DNA from: Achromobacter pestifer
GTDB lineage: Bacteria > Pseudomonadota > Gammaproteobacteria > Burkholderiales > Burkholderiaceae_B
DNA length: 64,000 bases
Assembly (NCBI RefSeq): GCF_013267355.1
Contig: NZ_CP053985.1
Coordinates: forward strand, 1,364,001 to 1,428,000
Reading direction: 5' to 3'
A program made the translations under genes and the position numbers. The first letter of the stretch is position 1; each line of letters begins with the position of its first letter. The notes beneath the pieces were generated by a model, which made no database searches, was not told the DNA's origin, and was given only the letters and a program-made list of their open reading frames with translations. This document shows, piece after piece, positions 8,566 to 20,631 of the stretch.

Positions 8566-8800
8566 GAGCAAACTCCGGTTCACCGTTGAAACGCACACCG
8601 TTAATGCCCTGGAACAGCTGCCGGCTTTCCTGCTCGGCTTCGTCCAGGCTCGAAAACGGCGCCTGCCCAGGCACGGTCCAGCATTTTTCCGGCGCAGTGC
8701 CGCCGACCCGGCGGGTCCATATCTGCACGCGGTAACCCTGCTCGTCTTCCTGAGCCACGGAGCATCTCACACGAAAATCTCCAATCATTCTTGAAGTCAT
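8552..8800 (-). CDS. Hypothetical protein (82 aa)
   Basis: Not recognised. The ATG at 8800 has AAGGAG six bases upstream, a strong ribosome site. The protein begins MTSRMIGDFRVRCSVAQEDE; predicted beta strands (FRVRCSVAQ, YRVQIWTRRV), a CWTVPG turn and an acidic helix (SLDEAEQESRQLFQG) suggest a small alpha/beta fold. Cytosolic, with no signal peptide. It probably forms a two-gene unit with the 52-aa frame at 8407-8565. Confidence 0.65.
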   Translation of the reverse strand: MTSRMIGDFRVRCSVAQEDEQGYRVQIWTRRVGGTAPEKCWTVPGQAPFSSLDEAEQESRQLFQGINGVRFNGEPEFAHASA

Positions 8801-8965
8801 GGGCAACTCCTTGTTATTTAAGTGAATGAAGCGTGTAGCACACGGGGCATATTGTGCCGTAACTATCCGGCCCTTTTATTGGAATACACAATTGCTCACA
8901 TCATAATCAAACACTCTCTTGCCGGCAGGTTAATGGCCCGAGGCGACAGGAATATGTACAGATAA

Positions 8966-8994
8966 TAAAAAAAAACGGAGCCCGGAGGCTCCGT
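8966..8994 (-). terminator. Terminator of serS
   Basis: On the minus strand an 8-bp stem ACGGAGCC / GGCTCCGT with TCCG loop followed by a run of ten T broken only later by ATTATC. It sits 40 bp past the serS stop. Confidence 0.9.
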
Positions 8995-9034
8995 CTTCTA
9001 TTCCGCCAAATGACGGATGGACAGCTGGAAAACG

Positions 9035-10435
<1,401 letters not shown>

Positions 10436-11776
10436 TTACCGTTTCTTGGCACGTTCCTGGGCGTCCAGCTCGCGCAGGAATGCCAGCTTTTGCTGGATTT
10501 TAGCCTCCAGGCCGCGATCGGTCGGCCGATAGAAGGAGGGATTGAGTCCATCGGGGAAATATTGCTCGGCGGCGGCGTAGCCATGGGGCTCGTCATGCGC
10601 GTAGCGGTAGGCCTGGCCGTGGCCCAGCTGTTTCATCAGTTTGGTCGGTGCGTTGCGCAGGTGGATCGGCACCGGCGCGCTGCCGTGCTCGGCCGCGAAC
10701 TTGCGCGCCTGGTTGTAGGCGTTGTAGACGGCATTGGACTTGGCCGCGCAGGCCATGTAGACCACGGCCTGCGCCAGCGCCAGCTCGCCTTCCGGCGAGC
10801 CCAGGCGCTCGTAGATGTCGGCGCCGTTCACGGCCAGGTCCGTGGCGCGGGGATCGGCCAGGCCGATGTCCTCCACGGCCATGCGCACCAGGCGGCGCGA
10901 CAGGTACTTGGGATCGGCGCCGCCGTCGACCATGCGGCAGAACCAGTACAGTGCGGCGTCGGGGTTGGAGCCGCGCACCGACTTGTGTAGCGCGCTGATC
11001 TGGTCGTAGAACGCGTCGCCGCCCTTGTCGAAGCGGCGCAGGTTCTGCGACAGCGAGATCTCCAGCCAAGCCGCGTCCACCGTGTCCCGGCCAGCGGCCT
11101 GCGCCGATTCGGCCACCACCTCGACCGCGCTGATCAGGCGGCGCGCATCGCCGTCGGCCCAGGCCGCCAGCTGTTCACGCGCGTCTGCATCGACATGGAT
11201 GCGCTCGCCTTCGTCCAGTCCGTCGTTCAGGGCCTGCACGGCGCGATCGACCAACTGCTGGAGTTCCTCGGCCGTGAGCGATTGCAGCACATACACCCGC
11301 GCCCGCGACAACAGCGCCGAATTGACCTCGAACGAGGGATTCTCGGTGGTGGCGCCGATGAAGGTGAACAGCCCGCTTTCCACATAGGGCAGGAACGCGT
11401 CCTGCTGCGCCTTGTTGAAGCGGTGCACCTCGTCGACGAAAAGGATGGTGCGGCGTCCCTGGCCTTGCGCAATCTGGGCCACGGTGACCGCGTCGCGGAT
11501 GTCCTTGACCCCGCCCAGCACCGCCGAGATGGCGATGAACTGCGCGTCGAAGCCATCGGCCATCAGGCGCGCCAGCGTGGTCTTGCCCACGCCGGGCGGC
11601 CCCCAGAAGATCATGGAGTGCGGACGGCCCGATTCAAACGCGACGCGCAAGGGCTTGTCCGGCCCCAGCAGATGCGACTGGCCGACCACGTCGGACAGGG
11701 TGCGCGGGCGCAGCCGCTCGGCCAGGGGCACGTATGGCCGATGCGCAGGATCGGCCGCGAAGAGATCGTTGCTCAT
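10436..11776 (-). CDS. rarA: Replication-associated recombination protein A (AAA+ ATPase)
   Basis: 446 aa, also called MgsA. Acts at stalled replication forks with SSB and RecA. Begins with the conserved PLAERLRPRTLSDVVGQSHLLG; Walker A GPPGVGKTT at 59-67, Walker B with DEVHRF at 115-120, sensor region GATTENPSFEVNSALLSRA. The C-terminal tetramerisation part ends AYRYAHDEPHGYAAAEQYFPD, typical of the family. It lies directly upstream of serS. In relatives lolA and ftsK usually adjoin this gene; here an 11-kb catabolic block intervenes. Confidence 0.97.
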   Translation of the reverse strand: MSNDLFAADPAHRPYVPLAERLRPRTLSDVVGQSHLLGPDKPLRVAFESGRPHSMIFWGPPGVGKTTLARLMADGFDAQFIAISAVLGGVKDIRDAVTVAQIAQGQGRRTILFVDEVHRFNKAQQDAFLPYVESGLFTFIGATTENPSFEVNSALLSRARVYVLQSLTAEELQQLVDRAVQALNDGLDEGERIHVDADAREQLAAWADGDARRLISAVEVVAESAQAAGRDTVDAAWLEISLSQNLRRFDKGGDAFYDQISALHKSVRGSNPDAALYWFCRMVDGGADPKYLSRRLVRMAVEDIGLADPRATDLAVNGADIYERLGSPEGELALAQAVVYMACAAKSNAVYNAYNQARKFAAEHGSAPVPIHLRNAPTKLMKQLGHGQAYRYAHDEPHGYAAAEQYFPDGLNPSFYRPTDRGLEAKIQQKLAFLRELDAQERAKKR

Positions 11777-11858
11777 TGGCAGGAGATGAGGGAAGACAGC
11801 AAGTAATTCAAGTCAGCATTACACCATGGCCACAAGCCTTCCCCCGCCCGGCGCACCG

Positions 11859-12650
11859 CTAGGCCAGACCCGGCGGCCCGAAGCGCCGGTTCGCGAGTAC
11901 CGGCAGCACCTTGCGGGCATGGGCCAGGCGTTCGGGGTCGATATCGGCGAACACCAGCGCCGGGGCCTCGCCCGCGCGCGCCGTCACCACGCCCAGCGGA
12001 TCCACCACCATGCTGCAGCCGATGTTGCGTTCGCCGCATTCGCCCGCCGCTGCCACGTAGCAGGTGTTTTCCAGCGCACGCGCCGTGACCAGCACTTCCC
12101 AGTGCATTTCCTTCAACGGACCGCGGACCCAGGCTGCCGGCAGTACCAGCAGGTCCGCGCCATCCAGCGCCAGACGCCGCGCCAGTTCGGGGAAGCGTAC
12201 GTCGTAACAGGTCATCAGGCCGACGCGCAGGCCGCCGATGTCCAGCAGGGGCGGAATGTCGACGCCGGGGGTGACGTTGGTGGATTCCTTCATGTTGAAG
12301 GCGTCGTACAGGTGCAGCTTGCGGTATTGCGACAGGATCTGGCCGTCGCGCAGCGTCACCAGCGTGTTCCAGACCCGCCCTTCCCCGGTAGGCACGTGCA
12401 CGCACATCATCGTCGCCAGTTGCGAGCCGCGGCTGGCTTCCAGCAGGCGGCTCATGAAGGGGCCGTCCAGGGGCTGGGCGGCTTTCAGGACGATCTGCGG
12501 ATCGGTGATGTCGCGGGCCAGGATGCCTTCAGGCAAGACCAGCAGGCCGGCGCCGCCGGCGCGGGCGCGTTCCATCAGGTCTATGCAGACCTGGGCGTTT
12601 TCTTCCCAGACGCGGCTGACGGCGAACTGGCCCAAAGCAACTTTCAGCAT
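11859..12650 (-). CDS. Carbon-nitrogen hydrolase (nitrilase superfamily amidase)
   Basis: 263 aa. Hydrolyses an amide or nitrile C-N bond with a Glu-Lys-Cys triad: Glu41 (LVLPEG), Lys111 (YRKLHLYD) and Cys148 (MTCYDVRFPEL), all in their standard settings, so it should be active. Best described as an amidase-type branch; the exact substrate is unknown. AAGGAAG precedes the ATG. It diverges from the D-amino-acid operon across 153 bp that contain a candidate operator, so it may act on an amide of the same substrate class (inference). It sits 82 bp upstream of rarA on the same strand. Confidence 0.85.
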   Translation of the reverse strand: MLKVALGQFAVSRVWEENAQVCIDLMERARAGGAGLLVLPEGILARDITDPQIVLKAAQPLDGPFMSRLLEASRGSQLATMMCVHVPTGEGRVWNTLVTLRDGQILSQYRKLHLYDAFNMKESTNVTPGVDIPPLLDIGGLRVGLMTCYDVRFPELARRLALDGADLLVLPAAWVRGPLKEMHWEVLVTARALENTCYVAAAGECGERNIGCSMVVDPLGVVTARAGEAPALVFADIDPERLAHARKVLPVLANRRFGPPGLA

Positions 12651-12739
12651 GACGCTTCCTTGTGTCGGAGGTTTTTCCTATTGTCGCGCCAACCGCCGGC
12701 CAGCGCCGACTACGGGAAACTCCTAACTCCCGCTTGTAA

Positions 12740-12765
12740 ATTCTTTTCACGATAATGAAAAAAAT
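12740..12765. promoter_or_regulatory. Candidate operator between amidase and D-amino-acid operon
   Basis: TTTTCA-CGATAA-TGAAAA inverted repeat at 12744-12761. It extends outward to ten positions per arm with a single mismatch (12740-12765). It lies in the AT-rich part of the divergent intergenic region, 39 bp before the first operon gene. The RpiR-family regulator encoded in the operon is the obvious candidate to bind it (inference). Confidence 0.45.
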
Positions 12766-12803
12766 CAGATTTGACGTAAATATTTTCCATAGCAGGCGCC
12801 CCC

Positions 12804-14075
12804 ATGACGAATTCCTCCTTCCCCGCTGCCCCCTTGGACGTGAACGGCAAAGGCCTGGGCGCCTTTCCGGCGTCCTGTACCACCGCCGGCGTGGCCGCGC
12901 TGAACTGGAACCTGCTCGATGAGGACGTGAGCCTGCCCGTGGCGGTGCTGTACGAAGCCCGCGTGCGCCACAACCTGCAATGGATGCAGCGCTTCATGGA
13001 AGCGTACAAGGTCAAGCTGGCGCCGCACGGCAAGACCACCATGAGCCCGGCGCTGTTCCAGCGCCAGATCGCAGGCGGCGCCTGGGGCATCACGCTGGCG
13101 ACCGCGCCGCAGGTCCAGGCGGCCTACCAACACGGCGTGCGCCGGATACTGATGGCCAACCAGCTGGTGGGCCGCGCCAACATGGCCATCATCGCGCGCC
13201 TGCTGCGCGACCCGGCCTTCACCTTTTTCTGCATCGTGGACTCTCCCGCCAACGCGGCGCAACTGGGCGCCTACTTCGGCGAACAGGGCCTGACCCTGCC
13301 GGTGCTGATCGAGCTGGGTCCGCAAGGCGGCCGCACAGGCGTGCGCGACGACGCTCAATTGCAGGCCCTGGTCGACGAGATCGGCAAATGGCCCGGCCTG
13401 GCCCTGGCCGGCATCGAAGTCTACGAGGGCGTGCTGCAGGAAGAAGACGCCATCCGCGCCTTCCTGCGCCGCGCGGCCGACGCCCTGCGCGGCCTGGCCG
13501 CCGCCGGCCGCCTGCGCAAGAATGGCCCGGCGCTGATCTCTGGCGCCGGCTCCGCCTGGTTCGACGTGGTGGCCGAGGAGTTCTCGCAGCTGGACATCGG
13601 CGCGCCGCTGGAAATCGTGCTGCGCCCCGGCTGCTACCTGTCGCACGACGTCGGCATCTACCGCTCGGCCGCCGAGCGCATCAACGCCCACAACCCCGTC
13701 GCCCAAAAGATGGAACCCGGCCTGCAGCCCGCCCTGCAGGTCTGGGCCTATGTGCAGTCGCTGCCCGAAGCGGGCCGCGCCATCATCGCCATGGGCAAGC
13801 GCGACGCTGCCTTCGACGCTGGCCTGCCCACGCCCGCCGCGCTGTACCGCCCAGGGCGCGACACCGCGCCCGGCCAGGCTCCCGCGCACTGGAAGCTGAG
13901 CGCGATGATGGACCAGCACGCCTTCATGCAGATCGGCGCAGGCGACGACATCCAGGTCGGCGACATGATCGCCTTCGACATCTCCCACCCCTGCCTGACC
14001 TTCGACAAGTGGCGCCAGGTGCTGCTGGTGGACGAGCAATACCGCGTCACCGACGTGGCCGAAACCTTCTTCTGA
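12804..14075 (+). CDS. PLP-dependent D-serine dehydratase-like (DSD1/D-threonine aldolase fold) enzyme
   Basis: 423 aa. Alanine-racemase-type (fold III) PLP enzyme predicted to deaminate a D-beta-hydroxy amino acid such as D-serine. PLP lysine is Lys77 in LAPHGKTTMSP. The C-terminal metal pair is His395-x-Cys397 (ISHPCLTFDKW), which matches the zinc site of DSD1-type D-serine dehydratases; bacterial D-threonine aldolases carry Asp at the second position. That favours dehydration over retro-aldol cleavage, though specificity cannot be settled by eye. First gene of the run. Its product would be an enamine, which fits the RidA gene at the end of the same run. Confidence 0.83.
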   Translation: MTNSSFPAAPLDVNGKGLGAFPASCTTAGVAALNWNLLDEDVSLPVAVLYEARVRHNLQWMQRFMEAYKVKLAPHGKTTMSPALFQRQIAGGAWGITLATAPQVQAAYQHGVRRILMANQLVGRANMAIIARLLRDPAFTFFCIVDSPANAAQLGAYFGEQGLTLPVLIELGPQGGRTGVRDDAQLQALVDEIGKWPGLALAGIEVYEGVLQEEDAIRAFLRRAADALRGLAAAGRLRKNGPALISGAGSAWFDVVAEEFSQLDIGAPLEIVLRPGCYLSHDVGIYRSAAERINAHNPVAQKMEPGLQPALQVWAYVQSLPEAGRAIIAMGKRDAAFDAGLPTPAALYRPGRDTAPGQAPAHWKLSAMMDQHAFMQIGAGDDIQVGDMIAFDISHPCLTFDKWRQVLLVDEQYRVTDVAETFF

Positions 14076-14182
14076 ACGTCCCTGCCCGCCGCGCCGGAAC
14101 GGGGGCAGGAAGCATCGCGGAACCCCGGCGCACTCATCTAACTACAAGCAAAACCCGTTTTTGACCCTCTGGAGAGAGAATC

Positions 14183-15739
14183 ATGAACTTCCGTACCTCC
14201 CGTCGAGGCGGTGGGCTCAATAGCCTGCTGCTGGCCGGCGCAATTGGCTTGACCGCATTGTCGACCCCCGCCCTCTGTGCCACGCCGATCAAGGGAGGCA
14301 CGATCTCGGTCGCCACCATAGGCGAGCCGCCCACGCTGGATCCGATGACCAGCACGGCCGACCTGGTGGGCATCCTGACCCAGCACTTCTTCGAAACGCT
14401 GTACACCTTCGACGGCAAGTGGAACCTGACCCCGCTGCTGGCCGACAAGCTGCCGGAAGTCTCGGCCGACGGACTGACCTACACGATCCCGCTGCGCCAG
14501 GGCATCACCTTCCATGACGGCTCCAAGATGGATTCGTCCGACGTGCTGGCTTCGCTCAAGCGCTGGACCGAGACCGCCACGCGCGGCAAGATGGCCGCCA
14601 AGATCATCACCGGCATCGAAGCGCCGGACGCCAACACCATCCGCATCACGCTCAAGCAGCCCTATGCGCCGCTGACGGCGCTGCTGGCCATGAACAACAG
14701 CGCCGCCGTCGTCATGCCCAAGGGCAAGATCGCGCCGGCCCTGACCGAATTCGTCGGCACCGGCCCGTACCAATTGAAGGCGCGCGTGCCCGACCAGTAC
14801 ATCCAGCTGGTGCGCTTCGAAGGCTACAAGCAGCGCGAAGGCGAGCCCGACGGCTTTGGCGGCGCACGCAAGCAGTACCTGGACGAGATCCGCTTCGTGC
14901 CGGTCAGCAATGCCAACACCCGCGTCGAAAGCGCGGTCGCTGGACAGTTCGACTACGTCGACTCGCTGCCGGTGGAGTCGCTGCCCAAGCTCAAGAACGG
15001 CCGCTCCGATCCTGTCATGCTCAAGCCCTTCGGCTGGCCGCGCCTGGTGCTCAACACCAAGCAAGGCATCATGTCGAACCAGGCGGTCCGCCAGGCCGTG
15101 CAGTTGGCGCTCAACGAAGAAGACATGCTGTACGCCGCCTTCGGCGACAAGAACTTCTACAAGCTCAACGGCGACCTGTATCCCGAGGGCTACCCCTGGG
15201 CCACGTCGCTGGGCGGCAAGGTCTACAACAAGGCCGACGCCGCAGCGGCGAAGAAACTGGTGGACGGCGCCAACGTGCAGGACCGCAAGGTCCGCATCCT
15301 GACCAGCCAGCAGTACGAGTTCCACTACAAGATGGCCCTGGTGGCCGCCGAATACCTGAAGGCCGCCGGCTTCACCGTGGACATGCAGGTGGTGGACTGG
15401 GCCACGCTGACGCAGCGCCGCCAGGATCCGGCCGTATGGGATATTTTCATCACGCACAGCCCCTTCCTGCCCGAGCCCGCCCTGATCGACTTCCCGTCCA
15501 AGGACGCGCCGGGCTGGTGGGACACGCCGCGCCGCAACCAGGCGCTGGACGCCTTCAACCAGGCCGGCAACCAGGAAGAACGCATCAAGCGCTGGGCTGA
15601 CGTGCAGCAGGCCGTGTACGACGAAGTGCCCTTCATCAAGGTCGGTGACTTCAACGCCCAGGCGGCCCGCTCGCCGTCGCTGCAAGGCACCAAGGCCGTG
15701 CCGTGGCCCTACTTCTGGAACGCCTGGAAGTCCAAGTAA
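14183..15739 (+). CDS. ABC transporter substrate-binding protein, family 5 (DppA/OppA type)
   Basis: 518 aa. Periplasmic receptor for peptides or peptide-like compounds. Signal peptide through LTALSTPALCA near residue 33, then KGGTISVATIGEPPTLDPMT, the usual opening of the mature family-5 fold. Further family traits: GTGPYQLK near 190 and a C-terminus ending in an aromatic-rich stretch (PWPYFWNAWKSK). GAGAGA precedes the ATG. It heads the import genes, and an 11-bp stem-loop lies between it and the first permease gene. Located in an operon with a D-aminoacylase, so it probably binds N-acyl-D-amino acids or peptides with D residues (inference). Confidence 0.92.
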   Translation: MNFRTSRRGGGLNSLLLAGAIGLTALSTPALCATPIKGGTISVATIGEPPTLDPMTSTADLVGILTQHFFETLYTFDGKWNLTPLLADKLPEVSADGLTYTIPLRQGITFHDGSKMDSSDVLASLKRWTETATRGKMAAKIITGIEAPDANTIRITLKQPYAPLTALLAMNNSAAVVMPKGKIAPALTEFVGTGPYQLKARVPDQYIQLVRFEGYKQREGEPDGFGGARKQYLDEIRFVPVSNANTRVESAVAGQFDYVDSLPVESLPKLKNGRSDPVMLKPFGWPRLVLNTKQGIMSNQAVRQAVQLALNEEDMLYAAFGDKNFYKLNGDLYPEGYPWATSLGGKVYNKADAAAAKKLVDGANVQDRKVRILTSQQYEFHYKMALVAAEYLKAAGFTVDMQVVDWATLTQRRQDPAVWDIFITHSPFLPEPALIDFPSKDAPGWWDTPRRNQALDAFNQAGNQEERIKRWADVQQAVYDEVPFIKVGDFNAQAARSPSLQGTKAVPWPYFWNAWKSK

Positions 15740-15747
15740 GCGGGATC

Positions 15748-15790
15748 CGCGCGGCAGGGACAAGGCATTAATGAGCCTGCCTGCCGCGCG
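15748..15790 (+). promoter_or_regulatory. Intercistronic stem-loop between receptor and permease genes
   Basis: Perfect 11-bp inverted repeat CGCGCGGCAGG / CCTGCCGCGCG with a 21-bp spacer, starting 9 bp after the receptor stop and with no T-run. Such hairpins commonly protect the 3' end of a highly expressed receptor message or cause partial termination, giving receptor excess over membrane subunits. Confidence 0.6.
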
Positions 15791-15882
15791 CAGCCCATCA
15801 CGCATGCCCCGCATGGAGCGCGCCATCCCCACAAGCGCGCCACCCTCTCCCCACGATACGACGCTTTTTTAGGACATCCATC

Positions 15883-16824
15883 GTGTTGCGTTATCTCTTA
15901 AACCGGCTGGTCGGGCTGGTGGTTGTGATGTTCATCGTCGCGACCATCGTGTTCGTGATCATCCGCGTCACGCCGGGCGACCCCGCCGCCGTGATGCTGG
16001 GTCCGCAGGCCAGCCAGCAGGACATCGCCGCGCTGCGCACCCAGCTCGGACTGGACCAGCCGATGGCCGTTCAATACCTGTCGTGGCTGGGCAAGCTGGC
16101 CCAAGGCGACCTGGGCCAATCCATCTTCATGAACAAGCCGGTGCTGTCGGCGCTGGCCGACCGCGCCGAACCCACCATCCTGCTGACGCTCATGGCTCTG
16201 CTGATCGCCAGCGCCATCGCCCTGCCGGTGGGGATACTGTCCGCGGTCAAGCGCGGCACCACGCTGGACCAGTCGGTACTGTCGTTCTCGATGTTCACCT
16301 CCAGCGTGCCCAGCTTCTGGCTGGGTCTGCTGCTGATGCAGGTGTTCTCGGTCAAGCTGGGATGGCTGCCCGTGGCCGGCTACGGCGGGCCCGACGCCTC
16401 GCTCATGACCCGGCTGTCGCACCTGATCCTGCCGGCCGTGGTGCTGGGCCTGGTGAACTCGGCGCTGATCACCCGCTTCATCCGCGCCAGCATGCTGGAC
16501 GTACTGCGCGACGACTACGTGCGCACCGCGCGCGCCAAGGGCCTGCCCGAAAGCAAGGTAATCCTGAAGCACGCCGTACGCAATGCGCTGATCCCGATCC
16601 TGACGGTGCTGGGCCTCACCACTGCGCTGTTGATCAGCGGCGCGGTCGTGACCGAAACCGTGTTCGGCCTGCCCGGCGTCGGCAGCCTGGTGGTGTCGGC
16701 GGTGCTGCGCCGCGACTACCCCGTCATCCAGGGCGCACTGCTGATCATCGCGGCCATTTACGTCCTGATCAATCTCATCATCGATCTGCTGTACCTGCTG
16801 GTCGACCCACGAGTGCGCTACTGA
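15883..16824 (+). CDS. ABC transporter permease (DppB type)
   Basis: 313 aa inner-membrane subunit. Starts MLRYLLNRLVGLVVVMFIVATIVF (first membrane helix) followed by a periplasmic loop with VTPGDPAAVMLGPQ, typical of DppB/OppB. The EAA-type loop that contacts the ATPases is GLPESKVILKHAVRNALIPI. Six membrane helices expected. The start is a GTG at 15883 with AGGA upstream. The next permease begins 1 bp after its stop, so the two are tightly coupled. Confidence 0.92.
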   Translation: MLRYLLNRLVGLVVVMFIVATIVFVIIRVTPGDPAAVMLGPQASQQDIAALRTQLGLDQPMAVQYLSWLGKLAQGDLGQSIFMNKPVLSALADRAEPTILLTLMALLIASAIALPVGILSAVKRGTTLDQSVLSFSMFTSSVPSFWLGLLLMQVFSVKLGWLPVAGYGGPDASLMTRLSHLILPAVVLGLVNSALITRFIRASMLDVLRDDYVRTARAKGLPESKVILKHAVRNALIPILTVLGLTTALLISGAVVTETVFGLPGVGSLVVSAVLRRDYPVIQGALLIIAAIYVLINLIIDLLYLLVDPRVRY

Positions 16825-16825
16825 T

Positions 16826-17701
16826 ATGGCTATCGCAACTTCCGCAAATTCCGCCGCCGGCGCCGACCGCTGGCAGGTGCTGCGCCTGCTGGTCTCGCGC
16901 AAGACCGTGCTGATCAGCCTGATCGTGATCGTCGTGCTGGTCCTGGCCGCGCTGCTGGCGCCCTGGATCAGCCCCTACGATCCGTTCAAACTGTCCATCA
17001 TGAACCGGCTGAAGGCGCCAGGCGCCGCGCACTGGTTCGGCACCGACGACTTCGGCCGCGACGTGTTCAGCCGCGTCATCCACGGCGGCCGCCTGTCGCT
17101 GATGGTGGGCTTTTCCGTCGTGATCGTGTCCAGCATCCTGGGCATCGCACTGGGCCTGATCGCGGGCTTCTTCCGCACGGCGGACAAGTTCGTGTCGCGC
17201 CTGATCGACGCCATGATGGCCTTCCCCGACATTCTGTTGGCGATCTCGCTGGTGGCCGCGCTGGGCCCCTCGCTGGTCAACGTGGTGATCGCGCTGGGCA
17301 TCGTCTACACGCCGCGCCTGGCGCGCATCGTGCGCGCCTCGACCCTGGTGATCCGCGAACTGCCATTCGTCGAAGCGGCGCGGGCGCTGGGCGTGCCCAC
17401 CTGGCGCATCGTCACCGTGCACGTGCTGCGCAACCTGGTGTCGCCCATCCTGGTGCAAGGCACGTTCATCTTCGCCTACGCGATCCTGGCCGAAGCCGGC
17501 CTGTCGTTCCTGGGCGTGGGCGTGTCGCCCGACATCCCCACCTGGGGCACCATGATCAACGCCGGCCAGCAATACATGGGCTCGGCCGACTGGATCATGA
17601 TCTTCCCCGGCATCGCCATCGTGTTGTCCGTGCTGTCGCTGCAACTGGTCGGCGACGGCCTGCGCGACGTCCTCGACCCGCGCCTGCGCAAGGAGCTGTA
17701 A
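16826..17701 (+). CDS. ABC transporter permease (DppC type)
   Basis: 291 aa partner permease. First helix about 26-45 ([20 protein letters not shown]), then the N-terminal OppC-type segment with [20 protein letters not shown], a signature of DppC/OppC. The coupling loop is [19 protein letters not shown]. The C-terminus ends [20 protein letters not shown], as is standard. Followed 2 bp later by the first ATPase gene. Confidence 0.92.
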   Translation: MAIATSANSAAGADRWQVLRLLVSRKTVLISLIVIVVLVLAALLAPWISPYDPFKLSIMNRLKAPGAAHWFGTDDFGRDVFSRVIHGGRLSLMVGFSVVIVSSILGIALGLIAGFFRTADKFVSRLIDAMMAFPDILLAISLVAALGPSLVNVVIALGIVYTPRLARIVRASTLVIRELPFVEAARALGVPTWRIVTVHVLRNLVSPILVQGTFIFAYAILAEAGLSFLGVGVSPDIPTWGTMINAGQQYMGSADWIMIFPGIAIVLSVLSLQLVGDGLRDVLDPRLRKEL

Positions 17702-17703
17702 TC

Positions 17704-19709
<2,006 letters not shown>

Positions 19710-19745
19710 ACGCCGCCCTGTCCAGACCAGACCCAGGAAGCCCAC

Positions 19746-20618
19746 ATGAACATCATCCGCGACATCGTCTTCCAGATACGCAGTCGGCGGGACTCGCTGA
19801 GCGTGACCGAGCGCAAGGTCGCCGACGCCATCCTGGACGACATCATCTGGGGCGCCAGCGCCACCGTCGACCAGTTGGCGGCCAAGGCCGGCGTCAGCAT
19901 CGCCACCATCTCGCGCTTCGCGCGCACGGTCGGCTGCGACGACACCCGCGATCTGAAGCTGAAGCTGGCCCAGGCCAGCACCGTGGGCAGCCGCTTCCTG
20001 GACCCCAGCGCGCCGCCCGAGGAAAGCACCTTCTACGCCCGCATCTACGCCGACATCGAAAGCACGCTGCGCGCGCATCTGCCCAACTTCACCGAGCAGC
20101 TGTTCGAAGCCGCCGCCGGCATCGTCGACGGCGCGCGCATGATCTACGTGTTCGGCATGGGCGGAGCGTCCGCCGTGCTGGCACAGGAAGTGCAGTCGCG
20201 CCTGGTGCGCCTGGGCTATCCCATCGCCGTTTACAGCGACGCGGTGCTGCTGCGCATGGTCGCGGCCACGCTGGACGAGCGCGATGCGGTGCTGATCCTG
20301 TCGGCCTCGGGCCTCACGCCTGAAATCGTGGGCGCGGCCCGCATCGTCAAGCAATACCAGGCGCGCATCGTCGCCATCACCGACGCGACCTCCGCCCTGG
20401 CCGAACTGGCCGACGTGGTGCTGCCCATCCGCACCGACGAAACCGACTTCATCTACAAGCCATCGGCATCGCGCTACGCAATGATGCTGGCCATAGACCT
20501 GCTCTCGACCGAACTGGCCATGTTGAACCAGGAAGAAAACCGGGAGCGCCTGCGCCGCATCAAGCTGGCGCTGGACGAACACCGCGGCGGCCCGAACCGC
20601 CTGCCGCTGGGCGATTGA
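19746..20618 (+). CDS. RpiR/MurR-family transcriptional regulator
   Basis: 290 aa. N-terminal helix-turn-helix (LSVTERKVADAILDD, then ATVDQLAAKAGVSIATISRFAR) and a C-terminal SIS domain from about residue 125 (MIYVFGMGGASAVLAQEVQSRL, ILSASGLTPEIVGAARI) that normally binds a phosphosugar or related ligand. AGGAAG precedes the ATG. Its position inside the operon between transporter and deacylase suggests it controls this locus, probably through the inverted repeat at 12740-12765. SIS ligands are mostly aminosugar or sugar phosphates, so a muropeptide-type inducer is worth considering (inference). Confidence 0.9.
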   Translation: MNIIRDIVFQIRSRRDSLSVTERKVADAILDDIIWGASATVDQLAAKAGVSIATISRFARTVGCDDTRDLKLKLAQASTVGSRFLDPSAPPEESTFYARIYADIESTLRAHLPNFTEQLFEAAAGIVDGARMIYVFGMGGASAVLAQEVQSRLVRLGYPIAVYSDAVLLRMVAATLDERDAVLILSASGLTPEIVGAARIVKQYQARIVAITDATSALAELADVVLPIRTDETDFIYKPSASRYAMMLAIDLLSTELAMLNQEENRERLRRIKLALDEHRGGPNRLPLGD

Positions 20619-20631
20619 ACTGGAACACAAG

